Source: Sphingomonas faeni (lineage in GTDB: Bacteria; Pseudomonadota; Alphaproteobacteria; Sphingomonadales; Sphingomonadaceae). From it: a stretch of DNA of 64,000 bases. Where the stretch lies: assembly GCF_003053745.1 (NCBI RefSeq), contig NZ_QAYE01000010.1:82893-146892 (forward strand), written 5' to 3'. Every line of letters begins with the position of its first letter. Position 1 is the first letter of the stretch. The notes under the pieces are model-generated. The model was given only the letters and a program-made list of their open reading frames with translations, had not been told where the DNA came from and made no database searches. Of this stretch, positions 8,281 through 17,298 are shown one piece after another. Position numbers and translations under genes: made by a program.

Positions 8281-8450
8281 GGCGGTCTCCGATCCGGTGT
8301 GTCCGACATCGTCCCACGCACCGCCCCGAGCGTCAATTCGTTACGCATCCGATCTGGCCTCGATCCAGTCGCGGGTTACCTGCCGCCAACCACCCGACCG
8401 GACCAAGCACCTGATATCGAAAGCGAACACAAGGCCATTTTCGCCCGAAT

Positions 8451-8978
8451 TTATTTCGCCGCCGTCGCCTCGATCTCGACCAGGAACGCCGGCCCTGCGA
8501 GGGCCGCAACCTGGACGGTCGATCGCGCGACGGTGTTGGGGTTCTCCGCCGTCCCGAAATACAACTTGAACGCGTCGTTCATGCCGGCAAAATCCATCTT
8601 GCCGCCGAGCTTCGGATCGCCCGCGACGAACACGGTGAGCTTGATGATGTCGCTCATCGCATAGCCTTGAGTCGCCAAGATCGTCTTGATCTTGTTGAAG
8701 ACGCTGATCGTCTGCGTCTTGGTATCGCCGAAATCGGCGGTCGTCAGTTGTGCCGGTGGCGTCTTGCTGGCCGGATCGATGGGAGCGGCCAGCTGCCCGC
8801 TAAGATACAGCATCTTCGCACCCGACGGCACGGTGACCCCCTGCAGGATCAGTCCCGGCGGCGTGTTGGCGTGCCGGACGATCGCCGACTTGCCATCCGC
8901 GGCCATAGCTACCGCCGGCAGTGCGAGCATTGTGCAGGTCGCCACGGCAAGCGCGATGGTCTTCGTCTTGATCGTCAT
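8451..8978 (-). CDS. Exported RidA (YjgF/YER057c) family protein
   Basis: A 175-residue protein with a clear Sec signal (IALAVATCTMLALPAVAMA, cleavage near residue 26) followed by a Rid domain: LYLSGQLA, a helix around KIKTILATQGYAMSDIIKLTVFV, and a C-terminal ARSTVQVAALAGPAFLVEIEA, where the Arg is the usual ligand-binding one. Cytosolic RidA hydrolyses reactive enamine/imine intermediates; exported members are not well characterised. The ATG at 8978 has GGGAG 8 nt upstream and gives a clean signal peptide; an in-frame TTG 15 nt further up is less likely. It lies 68 bp downstream of a TonB-dependent receptor on the same strand, suggesting joint expression and possibly a role on the imported compound. 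Confidence 0.9.
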   Translation of the reverse strand: MTIKTKTIALAVATCTMLALPAVAMAADGKSAIVRHANTPPGLILQGVTVPSGAKMLYLSGQLAAPIDPASKTPPAQLTTADFGDTKTQTISVFNKIKTILATQGYAMSDIIKLTVFVAGDPKLGGKMDFAGMNDAFKLYFGTAENPNTVARSTVQVAALAGPAFLVEIEATAAK

Positions 8979-9046
8979 ACGTCTTTCTCCCAATTGCCGA
9001 TACGAATGGTTCGGGCGCGGCGCGGTGTGACGCCGCGCCCGATCTC

Positions 9047-11476
9047 TCAGAAGCTCACGTTCATGCGCGCATAATAATAGCCGCCATTGATGCCGTACGG
9101 GCTGAACGTCAGCGGCGCATCGAGCTGATTGCCGCCCCCAACCAAGGTCGCATTGGTCGTACCCGGCACCAAGCCGAGCGTCGGTGACTTCTTGTTGAAG
9201 ACGTTGTTCGCACCGATCGACAGTTCGAGGTCGTCGGTCGCCTTGAAGTTCAACTCGACGTCGCCGATGAACGCGGTGCCGATCGTCTGCTTGTAGAAGG
9301 TGCCGCCGTCCGGACTGTATCGGGCCGAGCTCTTGCCGTAGACCGTACCACGCAGCGTCATCGAGAATTTCTCGATCGAATAGAAGGTCGAGCCGATGAC
9401 CTTCACGCGCGGCGATGCGGTCTCGATATTGGCGCGGGCGCCTTGATCGAACAGAGGCACCGTGATCGTCTGCCCGAGCACGTTGACCAAAGGCGGTGCC
9501 GACATGACCTTGATGATCTTGGTCTGGTTGTAGTTACCGGACAGGGTCCAGGTCGCATTGCCATACTCGCCAAAATCGCTCGCATAGCTGGCGACGACAT
9601 CGATACCGCGGGTCCGGGTATCCGCGCCGTTGGTGAAGATGTTGATGCCGGTCTGCGTCACCGTCGGATCGAGCACGTTGCCGTTCGCGCGGATCGCCGC
9701 CGTCACGACGGGGAAGTTGACGTTGACCGGCGAGGTCGCACCGCCCCCGCCGAACAGCGAGCCCGTGCCGAGAATGCGGTCCTCGATCTTCACCTGGTAC
9801 GCGTCGATCGTGATCGTCAGGCGCGGCACCGGGCGGATGACCGTACCCAGGCTATAGTTGGTCGATTTCTCTGGCTTTAGATTGGCGAAACCGAGCAGCT
9901 TGGCCGCTGCCGAATTGGCCGGCAACTGCACGAAGGCGGACGTGGGCGAGACGTTGGTCGCGGAGTAGAAGGATTCCGCCAGCGTCGGTGCACGGAACCC
10001 CGTCGAGAACGTACCCCGCAGCGCGAACGCATCGGAGAAGTCGTAGCGGGTCGTGCCCTTGTAGATGAACTTGCTGCCGAAATCGGAATAATGCTCGTAC
10101 CGACCGGCGACATCGACCTTCCAGCCCTCGACCGGCATCAGCGCCACATCAACATAGCCCGCCTGCGAATTCCGCCCGTTGACGCCCGCATCCGAACTGC
10201 GGAAACCGGGATAAGATTGTCCGCCTTCCTTGTAGGTCGAGGCGGCATCGCCCGCGCCGATCTCGTAGACGTTCTTACGATATTCCCCACCGAAAGCGAG
10301 GTTGATCGGTGCCGCCATGCCCGCTTCGATCTCATGCGTGAAATCGGCGTTTGCGGTCAGCTCGCTCGATTTGAAAAAGCCGTTGTAGAAGGTGGTCGGC
10401 GTAAAGCCGGTATCTGCGTAGAGCGAGGCGTTTGCCGAATTGACGGTATAGATCTCGTTCTTGTCCTGTCCGAACGTCGACGACAGGTCGTAGTGGAAGC
10501 CGCTGACGTCACCGCGGACGCCGCCGGTGAACGCCATGTCCTCCTCGCGTATTTTTTCCCGCGGGGAAAAGCCGTTGACCGGGCTATCGCCCTCGGGATC
10601 GAAATAGGTCGTTACGCCCGCGACGGTGCGCGATACGCGGGTCGGCACCCGGACATTCTCGTAAGCGCTGGCGACCCGGCGTGAGTAGGTGCCGAAGCTG
10701 TACGCCTCGATACCGCCGAAATCATACGCCGAGTTATACTGGAGGTTGATGAGGCGGGACTGCGCATCGCCGCTGATCTTGTTCACGTAGGGGAAGTCGG
10801 ACATCCCCGGATAGAGACTTTGCTGAAGCGGCGTGATCGACGGCGTCGTCGCGCTCGTCAGCAGCTTGCCGTTGATATCGGTGACGCGTCGATCGAGCCC
10901 GCCGACCTGCGTGAAGTCGTGATAGCGGTAGAAGCCGGTGACGTTGATGAAGCCGTTTTCACCAACCTTGGTCGCGAGATGCAGGCTTCCCCCATAGGTG
11001 CGGCCGCCGGTGTCGTAATTCTCGCCAGCAGTCAGCGAAGCGTCGCCGCCTTCCTTGTCGTCCTTCAGGATGACGTTGATGACGCCGGCAATGGCGTCCG
11101 AGCCATATTGTGCGGCTGCGCCATCCTCCAGCACCTCGATGCGCTTGATCGACGCTGGCGAGATCAGGTCGAGATCGGCGGTCGCCGCACCCTGGTACGG
11201 TCCGCCGAGGACGGCGAGGTTCGACGTGCCGTGTCGTCGCTTGCCGTTGATCAGGACCAGCGTGTGGTTCGGGCTCAACCCACGCAACCGCGCCGACAGC
11301 GTCAGGTTGGCCGTGTCGCCGCCGAACGCTTGCGCGGTGAACGACGGTACGAGCTGGGTCAGCACCTGGTTGAGATTGGGCTGGCCGACATGACTCATGA
11401 GTTCGGCGTCGAGCACCTTGATCGGGGCAGCGCTTTCGGCCGCCCGAAACGGCACCCCCCTGGGTTTGCCGAACAT
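9047..11476 (-). CDS. TonB-dependent receptor, N-terminus apparently truncated
   Basis: An 809-residue outer-membrane receptor with plug motifs TLVLINGKRRHG and GAAAQYGSDAIAGVINVIL and a long beta-barrel ending in the aromatic terminus MNVSF. The plug begins within ~12 residues of the first ATG (MFGKPRGVPFRAAESAAP). No signal peptide and no TonB box are encoded before it, and no other frame in the 310 bp upstream supplies them. Either the 5' end was deleted and the gene is a pseudogene, or an unusual start or a sequence error hides the export signal. Ligand unknown; the downstream exported RidA-like gene may belong with it. Confidence 0.8.
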   Translation of the reverse strand: MFGKPRGVPFRAAESAAPIKVLDAELMSHVGQPNLNQVLTQLVPSFTAQAFGGDTANLTLSARLRGLSPNHTLVLINGKRRHGTSNLAVLGGPYQGAATADLDLISPASIKRIEVLEDGAAAQYGSDAIAGVINVILKDDKEGGDASLTAGENYDTGGRTYGGSLHLATKVGENGFINVTGFYRYHDFTQVGGLDRRVTDINGKLLTSATTPSITPLQQSLYPGMSDFPYVNKISGDAQSRLINLQYNSAYDFGGIEAYSFGTYSRRVASAYENVRVPTRVSRTVAGVTTYFDPEGDSPVNGFSPREKIREEDMAFTGGVRGDVSGFHYDLSSTFGQDKNEIYTVNSANASLYADTGFTPTTFYNGFFKSSELTANADFTHEIEAGMAAPINLAFGGEYRKNVYEIGAGDAASTYKEGGQSYPGFRSSDAGVNGRNSQAGYVDVALMPVEGWKVDVAGRYEHYSDFGSKFIYKGTTRYDFSDAFALRGTFSTGFRAPTLAESFYSATNVSPTSAFVQLPANSAAAKLLGFANLKPEKSTNYSLGTVIRPVPRLTITIDAYQVKIEDRILGTGSLFGGGGATSPVNVNFPVVTAAIRANGNVLDPTVTQTGINIFTNGADTRTRGIDVVASYASDFGEYGNATWTLSGNYNQTKIIKVMSAPPLVNVLGQTITVPLFDQGARANIETASPRVKVIGSTFYSIEKFSMTLRGTVYGKSSARYSPDGGTFYKQTIGTAFIGDVELNFKATDDLELSIGANNVFNKKSPTLGLVPGTTNATLVGGGNQLDAPLTFSPYGINGGYYYARMNVSF

Positions 11477-11786
11477 CAGAATTGCCGGCGGGTCGAACCC
11501 GTCAGCAGCCTTGCAGGATCATCATCCCCCGTCAGCCCCGATGGACGTCGGACAGCGATCACAAAAGAACACATCGTTCCTTTGCACGCGATATCTCGAC
11601 ACGTTGCATCTTTTGACTGGACGATTCGGATTGAACATTGCTTTGACATGTAACGCAAATGAAATCTTTACCGCCGCGGTGACGATCTTGTGGCGACAAC
11701 CCGTGCGAACACGCGGGCCTTGAATTCGGTACGTGCTCCGGCCAATTCTCGGACTGATCATTTCACCAAGAGACCTGTCACATCCT
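11477..11786. promoter_or_regulatory. Divergent intergenic region; possible RpoH promoter for htpG
   Basis: A 310-bp region with no supported gene between the truncated receptor and htpG. A heat-shock-like -35 CTTGAA (11719-11724) is followed 17 bp later by CCAATT (11742-11747), 40 bp before the htpG ATG. The -35 is a good match to the sigma-32 type, the -10 only fair. The receptor side shows no coding for the missing signal peptide. Confidence 0.35.
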
Positions 11787-13691
11787 ATGACCATCGAAAC
11801 CGCCCCCGCACCTGAAACTTCCGCGCCCGAAACCCATGCCTTCGAGGCGGACGTTGCGCGGTTGCTCCACATGATGGTGCATTCGGTCTATTCGGATAAG
11901 ACCGTATTCCTGCGCGAACTGATCTCGAACGCCGCCGATGCGTGTGAAAAGCTGCGGTATGAAGCGTTGAGCGCTCCCGAGTTGCTTGGCGACGAGACCC
12001 GGCTGGCGATCGCGATCACGCTCGATCCCGACGCCAAGACGCTGACGATCGAGGACAACGGCATCGGCATGACCGCCGAGGACATGGGCGAGGCGCTCGG
12101 CACGATCGCGCGCTCGGGCACCAAGGCGTTCATGGACCGCATTGCGGCGTCGAGCGGTTCGGATGGCGCGCAGTTGATCGGTCAGTTCGGCGTCGGCTTC
12201 TATTCCGCGTTCATGGTCGCATCGAAGGTCGACGTGATCTCGCGGCGCGCCGGCGCGGACATCGCCTCGCTCTGGTCGTCGGACGGCCTCGGCACCTACA
12301 CGATCGCCGATGTGCCGACCGCCGACGCCCCTGCCCGCGGCGCCCGCGTCGTGCTGCACCTGCTCGAAGACGCGACCACCTACACCGACCGGTTCACGAT
12401 CGAGCGCCTGATCAAGGACCAGTCGGGCCACGTACCCGTGCCGATCACGCTCCGCGAAAAGCCCGATGCCGAGCCGGTCGACATCGCCGACGGTGCGGCG
12501 CTCTGGACCAAGCCGAAGGCGGATATCTCCGCGGAGGACTATGCCGATTTCTACCGCAGCGTCTCCGGCCAGTATGACGAACCCGCGCTGACGCTCCACT
12601 ACCGCGCCGAGGGGCTGCACGAATATTCGGTGCTCGCCTATGTCCCGGGTGCCAAGCCGTTCGACCTGTTCGACCCGGACCGCAATGGCCGCATGAAGTT
12701 GTACGTCAAACGCGTCTTCATCACCGACGACGCCGAAGTTTTGCCGCGCTATCTCCGCTTCATGCGCGGACTGGTGGATTCGTCCGACCTGCCGCTGAAC
12801 GTCTCGCGCGAGATGATTCAGGAGAGCCCGATGCTTTCGGCAATCCGCAAGGGCGTGACCGGCCGCGTACTGTCCGAACTCGACAAGCTCACGACCCGCG
12901 ATCCTGAAGCGTATGCGAAGATCTGGGACAATTTCGGCGCGGTCCTGAAGGAGGGGCTATACGAGGATTTCGAGCGGCGCGAGGCGCTGCTGAAGCTTGC
13001 CCGGTTCAAGACCACGACGTCCGGCGGTGCTTGGCGTTCGGTTGCTGACTATGTCGCGGCGATGAAGGACAACCAGACCGCGATCTATTACGCGGTCGGT
13101 ACCGATCTCGACCGGCTCGAAGCCTCCCCGCAGCTCGAAGGGTTCCGCGCGCGTGGGATCGAAGTGCTGCTGCTGCCGGACTCGGTCGACGGGTTCTGGG
13201 TGACGGCGGGCATCGATCATGACGGCAAGCCGTTCAAGTCGGTCACGCAGGGTGCTGCCGATCTCGGCCTGATCCCGCTCGTCGACGGTGCCGAGCAGCC
13301 GACCGCCGATGCGACGCCCGAAGTCGCGGACTTCATCGCGTTCGTGAAAACGACGCTCGCCGATGCCGTCTCCGAGGTTCGAGCGTCCGAGCGCCTCACC
13401 GACAGCGCTGTCTGCCTCGTCGCGGCGGACAGCGGCATGGATCGTCAGCTCGAACGCATCCTCGCAGCGAGCGGTCAGGCAATGCCTGCCGCCAAGCCGG
13501 TGCTGGAAATCAACCCGCGCTCGGACTTGATCGCCAAGTTGGCAGCGCTCGGCGAAGACGAGACGGCTCTGCGCGAGGACGCGGCGCACCTGTTGTTCGA
13601 CGAAGCGCAGATCGCCGATGGCGAGCGTCCGGTCGACGCCCGCGCTTTCTCGGCTCGCCTGACGCGACTGTTCACGCGCGCGCTGGGCTAA
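11787..13691 (+). CDS. htpG: Molecular chaperone HtpG (Hsp90)
   Basis: A 634-residue bacterial Hsp90. The N-terminal GHKL ATPase domain shows ELISNAADACEKLRYE (Asn/Asp nucleotide contacts), DNGIGM and GQFGVGFYSAFMVA; the middle domain shows GLVDSSDLPLNVSREMIQ with the catalytic Arg; the C-terminal dimerisation domain follows to residue 634. It assists folding of client proteins in the cytosol under stress. The ATG at 11787 lies a few residues before the ATPase domain; in-frame codons upstream encode nothing conserved. A perfect 14-bp-arm hairpin follows the stop. Confidence 0.97.
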   Translation: MTIETAPAPETSAPETHAFEADVARLLHMMVHSVYSDKTVFLRELISNAADACEKLRYEALSAPELLGDETRLAIAITLDPDAKTLTIEDNGIGMTAEDMGEALGTIARSGTKAFMDRIAASSGSDGAQLIGQFGVGFYSAFMVASKVDVISRRAGADIASLWSSDGLGTYTIADVPTADAPARGARVVLHLLEDATTYTDRFTIERLIKDQSGHVPVPITLREKPDAEPVDIADGAALWTKPKADISAEDYADFYRSVSGQYDEPALTLHYRAEGLHEYSVLAYVPGAKPFDLFDPDRNGRMKLYVKRVFITDDAEVLPRYLRFMRGLVDSSDLPLNVSREMIQESPMLSAIRKGVTGRVLSELDKLTTRDPEAYAKIWDNFGAVLKEGLYEDFERREALLKLARFKTTTSGGAWRSVADYVAAMKDNQTAIYYAVGTDLDRLEASPQLEGFRARGIEVLLLPDSVDGFWVTAGIDHDGKPFKSVTQGAADLGLIPLVDGAEQPTADATPEVADFIAFVKTTLADAVSEVRASERLTDSAVCLVAADSGMDRQLERILAASGQAMPAAKPVLEINPRSDLIAKLAALGEDETALREDAAHLLFDEAQIADGERPVDARAFSARLTRLFTRALG

Positions 13692-13699
13692 CCGCCCCG

Positions 13700-13731
13700 A
13701 CCGCGGTTCCGCAGGTTTGCGGAACCGCGGT
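13700..13731. terminator. Hairpin after htpG
   Basis: A perfect inverted repeat with 14-bp arms (ACCGCGGTTCCGCA and its complement) and a 4-nt GGTT loop, 9 bp after the htpG stop. There is no U-run on either side, so it may be a weak terminator or an mRNA-stabilising hairpin rather than an intrinsic terminator. Confidence 0.5.
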
Positions 13732-13769
13732 CCAGCGACTACCCCGCTCCAAAGACTGAGGAGCAGGAT

Positions 13770-16001
13770 ATGTCGCCCATTCTAGACCGTCGCCAGATGT
13801 TGACCGGCGGCGCGGCCATCGCTGGCCTATCGCTCGGCTCGACCACCGTGTTTGCGCAAAGCGACCGGATCGAGAGCCTGATCGCCAAGATGACACCCGC
13901 CGAAAAAGCGGGCCAGCTCAGTTGCTTCTCGGATCAGATCCGCCCGATCGGCGTCCCCTTCAATCCCGGCCTCGCGACCGGCGGCGCGGCGGAGCAGCTT
14001 GCTCGTATCAAGACCGGGCAGATCGGCATGCTCTTCAACGGTGTCGGCTATGCCGGTGCCAAGGCGGCGCAGGACGCCGCGCTCGCGACCCGCTTGAAGA
14101 TTCCCCTGATCTTCGCCGGCGACGTCATCCACGGCCTCCGCACTGCCTACCCGCTGCCGATTGCAGAGGCCTGCGCGTTCGACCCCGACCTAGCGATGCG
14201 CACCGCACGCGCGGCCGCGCTTGAGACCACGGCGCTCGGCATCCACTGGACCTTCGCACCGATGGTCGATGTCGCGCGCGATCAACGCTGGGGTCGTGTC
14301 GCGGAAGGCTCTGGTGAAGACCCGTATCTCGGCACGCAACTGGCGAAAGCACGCGTCAGCGGCTTCCAGGGCAACGATCTTCGCGACCCTACGCGCGTCG
14401 CTGCCTGTGCCAAGCATTTCGCCGCATACGGAGCGGTTTCCGGTGGCCAGGATTACAACTTCACCGAGATATCGCCCGCAACGCTGCACGAAGTCCATCT
14501 GGCGCCGTTCAAAGCTGCGGTCGATGCTGGCGTGGCGACTTTGATGAGCGCGTTCAACGACATCGACGGCGTTCCTTCCAGCGGCAATCACTGGCTGATG
14601 ACCGACCTGCTGCGCGGCGAATGGCGGTTCCGCGGGATGGTCGTCGGCGACTATACCGCGGACGAGGAACTGATCGCGCACGGCTATGCCGCCGATGGCC
14701 GCGACGCCGCGAAGAAGGCGTTCATGGCGGGGATGGACATGGCCATGCAGTCCAACCTGTTCAATCTGTGGCTCCCCGACCTCGTCGAGAAGGGCGAGGT
14801 CCCGCTCGCGCGGCTCGACGAAGGCGTCCGCCGCGTGCTTCACCTGAAGGATGCGATCGGCTTGTTCGACAACCCGTACCGCTCGGTCAGCCAGAAAGCG
14901 GAACGCACCAGCGTCTCGACGCCCGCCATGTTGAAGCTTAGCCGCGAAGCCGGGGCGCGTTCGATCGTATTGCTAAAGAACGACGGTAACCTGCTGCCCT
15001 TGAAGAAGAACCCAGGCCGCATCGCCGTGATTGGTCCGTTCGCGAAGGATCGCAAGAACGTCGTCGGCACCTGGGCGTTCATGGCCGACGAAAAGCTCAA
15101 CGTCTCGATCGCGCAGGGCCTCCGCGCTCGCGGACTGACGGTCACGACGGCGCCGGGGTCCGAAATCGAAGCGCCCCTGCCCGGCGGAATTGCCGCAGCC
15201 GTCGCCGCTGCGCAAAACGCGGACATCGTCCTGCTCGCGGTCGGTGAATCGCAACTCATGTCGGGCGAGGCGCAATCGCGCACCGAAATTACTATTCCCG
15301 CACCGCAGATGGCGCTCGCCGAAGCCCTCGCAGCCACCGGCAAGCCAATGATCGTCCTCCTCCGCCATGGCCGCGCTCTTGCTCTGCACGGCGCAGTGAA
15401 GGCCGCACCAGCCATCCTCGCGACATGGTTTCTCGGTTCCGAAAGCGGCAACGCGATCGCCGACGTGCTGTTCGGCGACGTCAACCCTTCAGCCAAGCTC
15501 TCCGCCAGCTTCCCCAACGAAAGCGGGCAGGAACCGTATTTCTATAATCACAAGAACACGGGTCGCCCGGCGCCGGATACGGGCAGCCAGGAATACAAGT
15601 CGCGCTACCGTGAGACCAAGAACGAAGCGCTTTATCCGTTCGGTCACGGCCTGAGCTACACCAGCTTTTCGGTATCGAACGTCGTCGCGCCAGCGCGGAT
15701 GACCAATGCGCTTACGGTGACCGCCACCGTTACGAACACCGGTGCGCGAGCCGGCGACGAAGTGGTGCAGCTGTACATCCACGACCGGGTCGCCAGCCGC
15801 ACCCGACCGGTCCGCGAACTCAAGGGGTTCGCGCGCGTCTCACTGGCACCCGGCGCATCGAAGCGCGTGACATTGACCTTGAAGCGCGAAGACCTACGCT
15901 TTTGGGGTGACGGCGATTGGGTGATCGAACCGGGCCTGTTCGACCTCTGGGTAGCGACGAGTTCGATCGATGGCGAGAAACAGAGCTTCAAACTCGTATA
16001 A
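13770..16001 (+). CDS. Tat-exported GH3 beta-glucosidase (BglX-like)
   Basis: A 743-residue glycoside hydrolase family 3 enzyme, likely a periplasmic beta-glucosidase or beta-xylosidase. The N terminus carries a twin-arginine signal (DRRQMLTGGAAIAGLS). The GH3 barrel has KHFAAYG (about residue 215), and the VVGDYTAD segment (about residue 290) holds the probable nucleophile Asp. The (alpha/beta) sandwich domain has SIVLLKNDGNLLPL and ESGNAIADVLFGDVNPSAKLSASFP, and the C terminus is a fibronectin-III-like domain (YPFGHGLSYTSF, then GDEVVQLYI). AGGAG precedes the ATG at 13770. The stop is only 18 bp from the convergent modC stop, with no obvious terminator between. Confidence 0.94.
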   Translation: MSPILDRRQMLTGGAAIAGLSLGSTTVFAQSDRIESLIAKMTPAEKAGQLSCFSDQIRPIGVPFNPGLATGGAAEQLARIKTGQIGMLFNGVGYAGAKAAQDAALATRLKIPLIFAGDVIHGLRTAYPLPIAEACAFDPDLAMRTARAAALETTALGIHWTFAPMVDVARDQRWGRVAEGSGEDPYLGTQLAKARVSGFQGNDLRDPTRVAACAKHFAAYGAVSGGQDYNFTEISPATLHEVHLAPFKAAVDAGVATLMSAFNDIDGVPSSGNHWLMTDLLRGEWRFRGMVVGDYTADEELIAHGYAADGRDAAKKAFMAGMDMAMQSNLFNLWLPDLVEKGEVPLARLDEGVRRVLHLKDAIGLFDNPYRSVSQKAERTSVSTPAMLKLSREAGARSIVLLKNDGNLLPLKKNPGRIAVIGPFAKDRKNVVGTWAFMADEKLNVSIAQGLRARGLTVTTAPGSEIEAPLPGGIAAAVAAAQNADIVLLAVGESQLMSGEAQSRTEITIPAPQMALAEALAATGKPMIVLLRHGRALALHGAVKAAPAILATWFLGSESGNAIADVLFGDVNPSAKLSASFPNESGQEPYFYNHKNTGRPAPDTGSQEYKSRYRETKNEALYPFGHGLSYTSFSVSNVVAPARMTNALTVTATVTNTGARAGDEVVQLYIHDRVASRTRPVRELKGFARVSLAPGASKRVTLTLKREDLRFWGDGDWVIEPGLFDLWVATSSIDGEKQSFKLV

Positions 16002-16019
16002 CCCTGTTCGTCCGCGAAA

Positions 16020-16619
16020 CTACATCCGCACGACCCGGTTTCCGATCCTCTCGGCCTCTTCAGGGTCGTGCGTCACCATCAGGATCGGAAGCTTGAGCAC
16101 GTCGCGTATATGCTCGATCGCCAGCATGATCTCTTCGCGGCGCGCACGATCGAGCGACGACAGCGGCTCGTCGAGCAACAGGAAGCGCGGTTGGCTGAGC
16201 AGCGCCCGGCCAATCGCCACTCGCTGAGCTTCGCCGCCGGAGAGCGTGCGCGGCCAGCGATCGAGCAGATGATCGATGCCGAGAAAACCTATGATGTCCT
16301 CGAACCGCTCCGCTTCGCTGCGGACGCCGTACAGCAGGTTCGCGCGCACGCGCTTATGCGGGAATAATCGCGCTTCCTGAAAGACATACCCCGCTCTCCT
16401 GCGCTCGGGTGGTACGTCCAAGCCGTCGCCGAACAGCGTTTCGCCATCGACCACGATCCGGCCGCGGTCGGGGCGGAGTAGCCCGGCAACCATGTTGAGA
16501 ACGCTGGATTTGCCGGCGCCAGACGGGCCGAACAGTACCGTCGCCCCCTCGCCTGCCTCCAGCGTCAACGACACCTGCGTATCGCCGAGGCGTTTCTCGA
16601 TATCGATCTCAAAGGACAT
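16020..16619 (-). CDS. modC: Molybdate ABC transporter ATP-binding protein, short form
   Basis: The ATPase of the molybdate importer. Walker A FGPSGAGKSS, Q-loop FQEARLFPH, signature LSGGEAQRVAIGRALL, Walker B FLLLDEPLSSLD and the H-loop VTHDPEE are all present. At 199 residues it ends right after the ATPase domain; usual ModC is about 350 residues with a C-terminal TOBE/Mop domain for molybdate sensing. That domain is absent and the stop lies 18 bp from the next gene, so trans-inhibition by molybdate through Mop is not expected. It overlaps the modB 3' end and is last in the modABC operon. Confidence 0.9.
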   Translation of the reverse strand: MSFEIDIEKRLGDTQVSLTLEAGEGATVLFGPSGAGKSSVLNMVAGLLRPDRGRIVVDGETLFGDGLDVPPERRRAGYVFQEARLFPHKRVRANLLYGVRSEAERFEDIIGFLGIDHLLDRWPRTLSGGEAQRVAIGRALLSQPRFLLLDEPLSSLDRARREEIMLAIEHIRDVLKLPILMVTHDPEEAERIGNRVVRM

Positions 16620-17298
16620 GGAGACCCCGCCCCGCCCGGCGCGTCAACAGTTCCGACGCAATCAGAGCGATCAACGACAAGCCTACGGATACGCAGGATA
16701 ATCGCCACACGAGTGCATCGGCGCCGGGTTGCTGGAGCGCGGAATAGATCGCCAAGGGCAAGGTCTGCGTCTCGCCGGGCACGTTGGAGACGAAGGTGAT
16801 CGTCGCGCCGAATTCGCCGATCGATCGCGCAAAGCCGAGTACCGCGCCAGCAAGTACGCCCGGTATGCTTAGCGGCAAGGTCAGCGTCCAGAACACGCGC
16901 CACGGCCCCGCACCTAGCGTTCGCGCCGCATTCTCGAGCCGCCTGTCGACCGCTTCGATCGAGATCCGCATCGCACGCACCATCAATGGCAGCGCCATGA
17001 CGCCCGCCGCGATCGCCGCGCCGGTCCAGCGGAACAGGACCGTCACGCCGAACCACTCCTGCAGCCAAGCGCCGATCGGGCCATTGGGTCCGAACGCGAG
17101 CAGCAACAGCCAACCGGTGACGACCGGCGGCACCACCAATGGCAGATGGATCGCCGCATCGACGACGACTTTCCCCGGAAAACGGACGCGCGCGAGTAGC
17201 CACGCAAGCGCGAACGCGATCGGCAAGGTCACCGCCATCGCGACGCCGCCGACCTTCAACGACAGCGCGACGATCCCCCATTCGGTCGCGTCGAGCAC
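16609..17298 (-). CDS. modB: Molybdate ABC transporter permease
   Basis: A 229-residue inner-membrane permease with about five to six membrane helices, the LPLVVPPVVTGWLLL segment, and the binding-protein-dependent transport (EAA-like) loop around ENAARTLGAGPWRVFWTLTLP, followed by GAVLGFARSIGEFGATITF, characteristic of ModB. Its ATG coincides with the end of modA (17298) and its 3' end overlaps modC by 11 bp, so the three genes are translationally coupled. Confidence 0.95.
   Translation of the reverse strand: MLDATEWGIVALSLKVGGVAMAVTLPIAFALAWLLARVRFPGKVVVDAAIHLPLVVPPVVTGWLLLLAFGPNGPIGAWLQEWFGVTVLFRWTGAAIAAGVMALPLMVRAMRISIEAVDRRLENAARTLGAGPWRVFWTLTLPLSIPGVLAGAVLGFARSIGEFGATITFVSNVPGETQTLPLAIYSALQQPGADALVWRLSCVSVGLSLIALIASELLTRRAGRGLHVL

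Noticed and set aside
6422..8317. An N-terminal extension of the class I flavoreductase up to 8317
   Set aside because: The extra ~170 residues are the out-of-frame reading of the DUF4126 gene. The FAD motif and the TGATG overlap place the start at 7801.
13700..13731. A CIRCE-like heat-shock element near htpG
   Set aside because: The inverted repeat lies after the htpG stop, has a 4-bp loop instead of 9, and does not match the CIRCE sequence.
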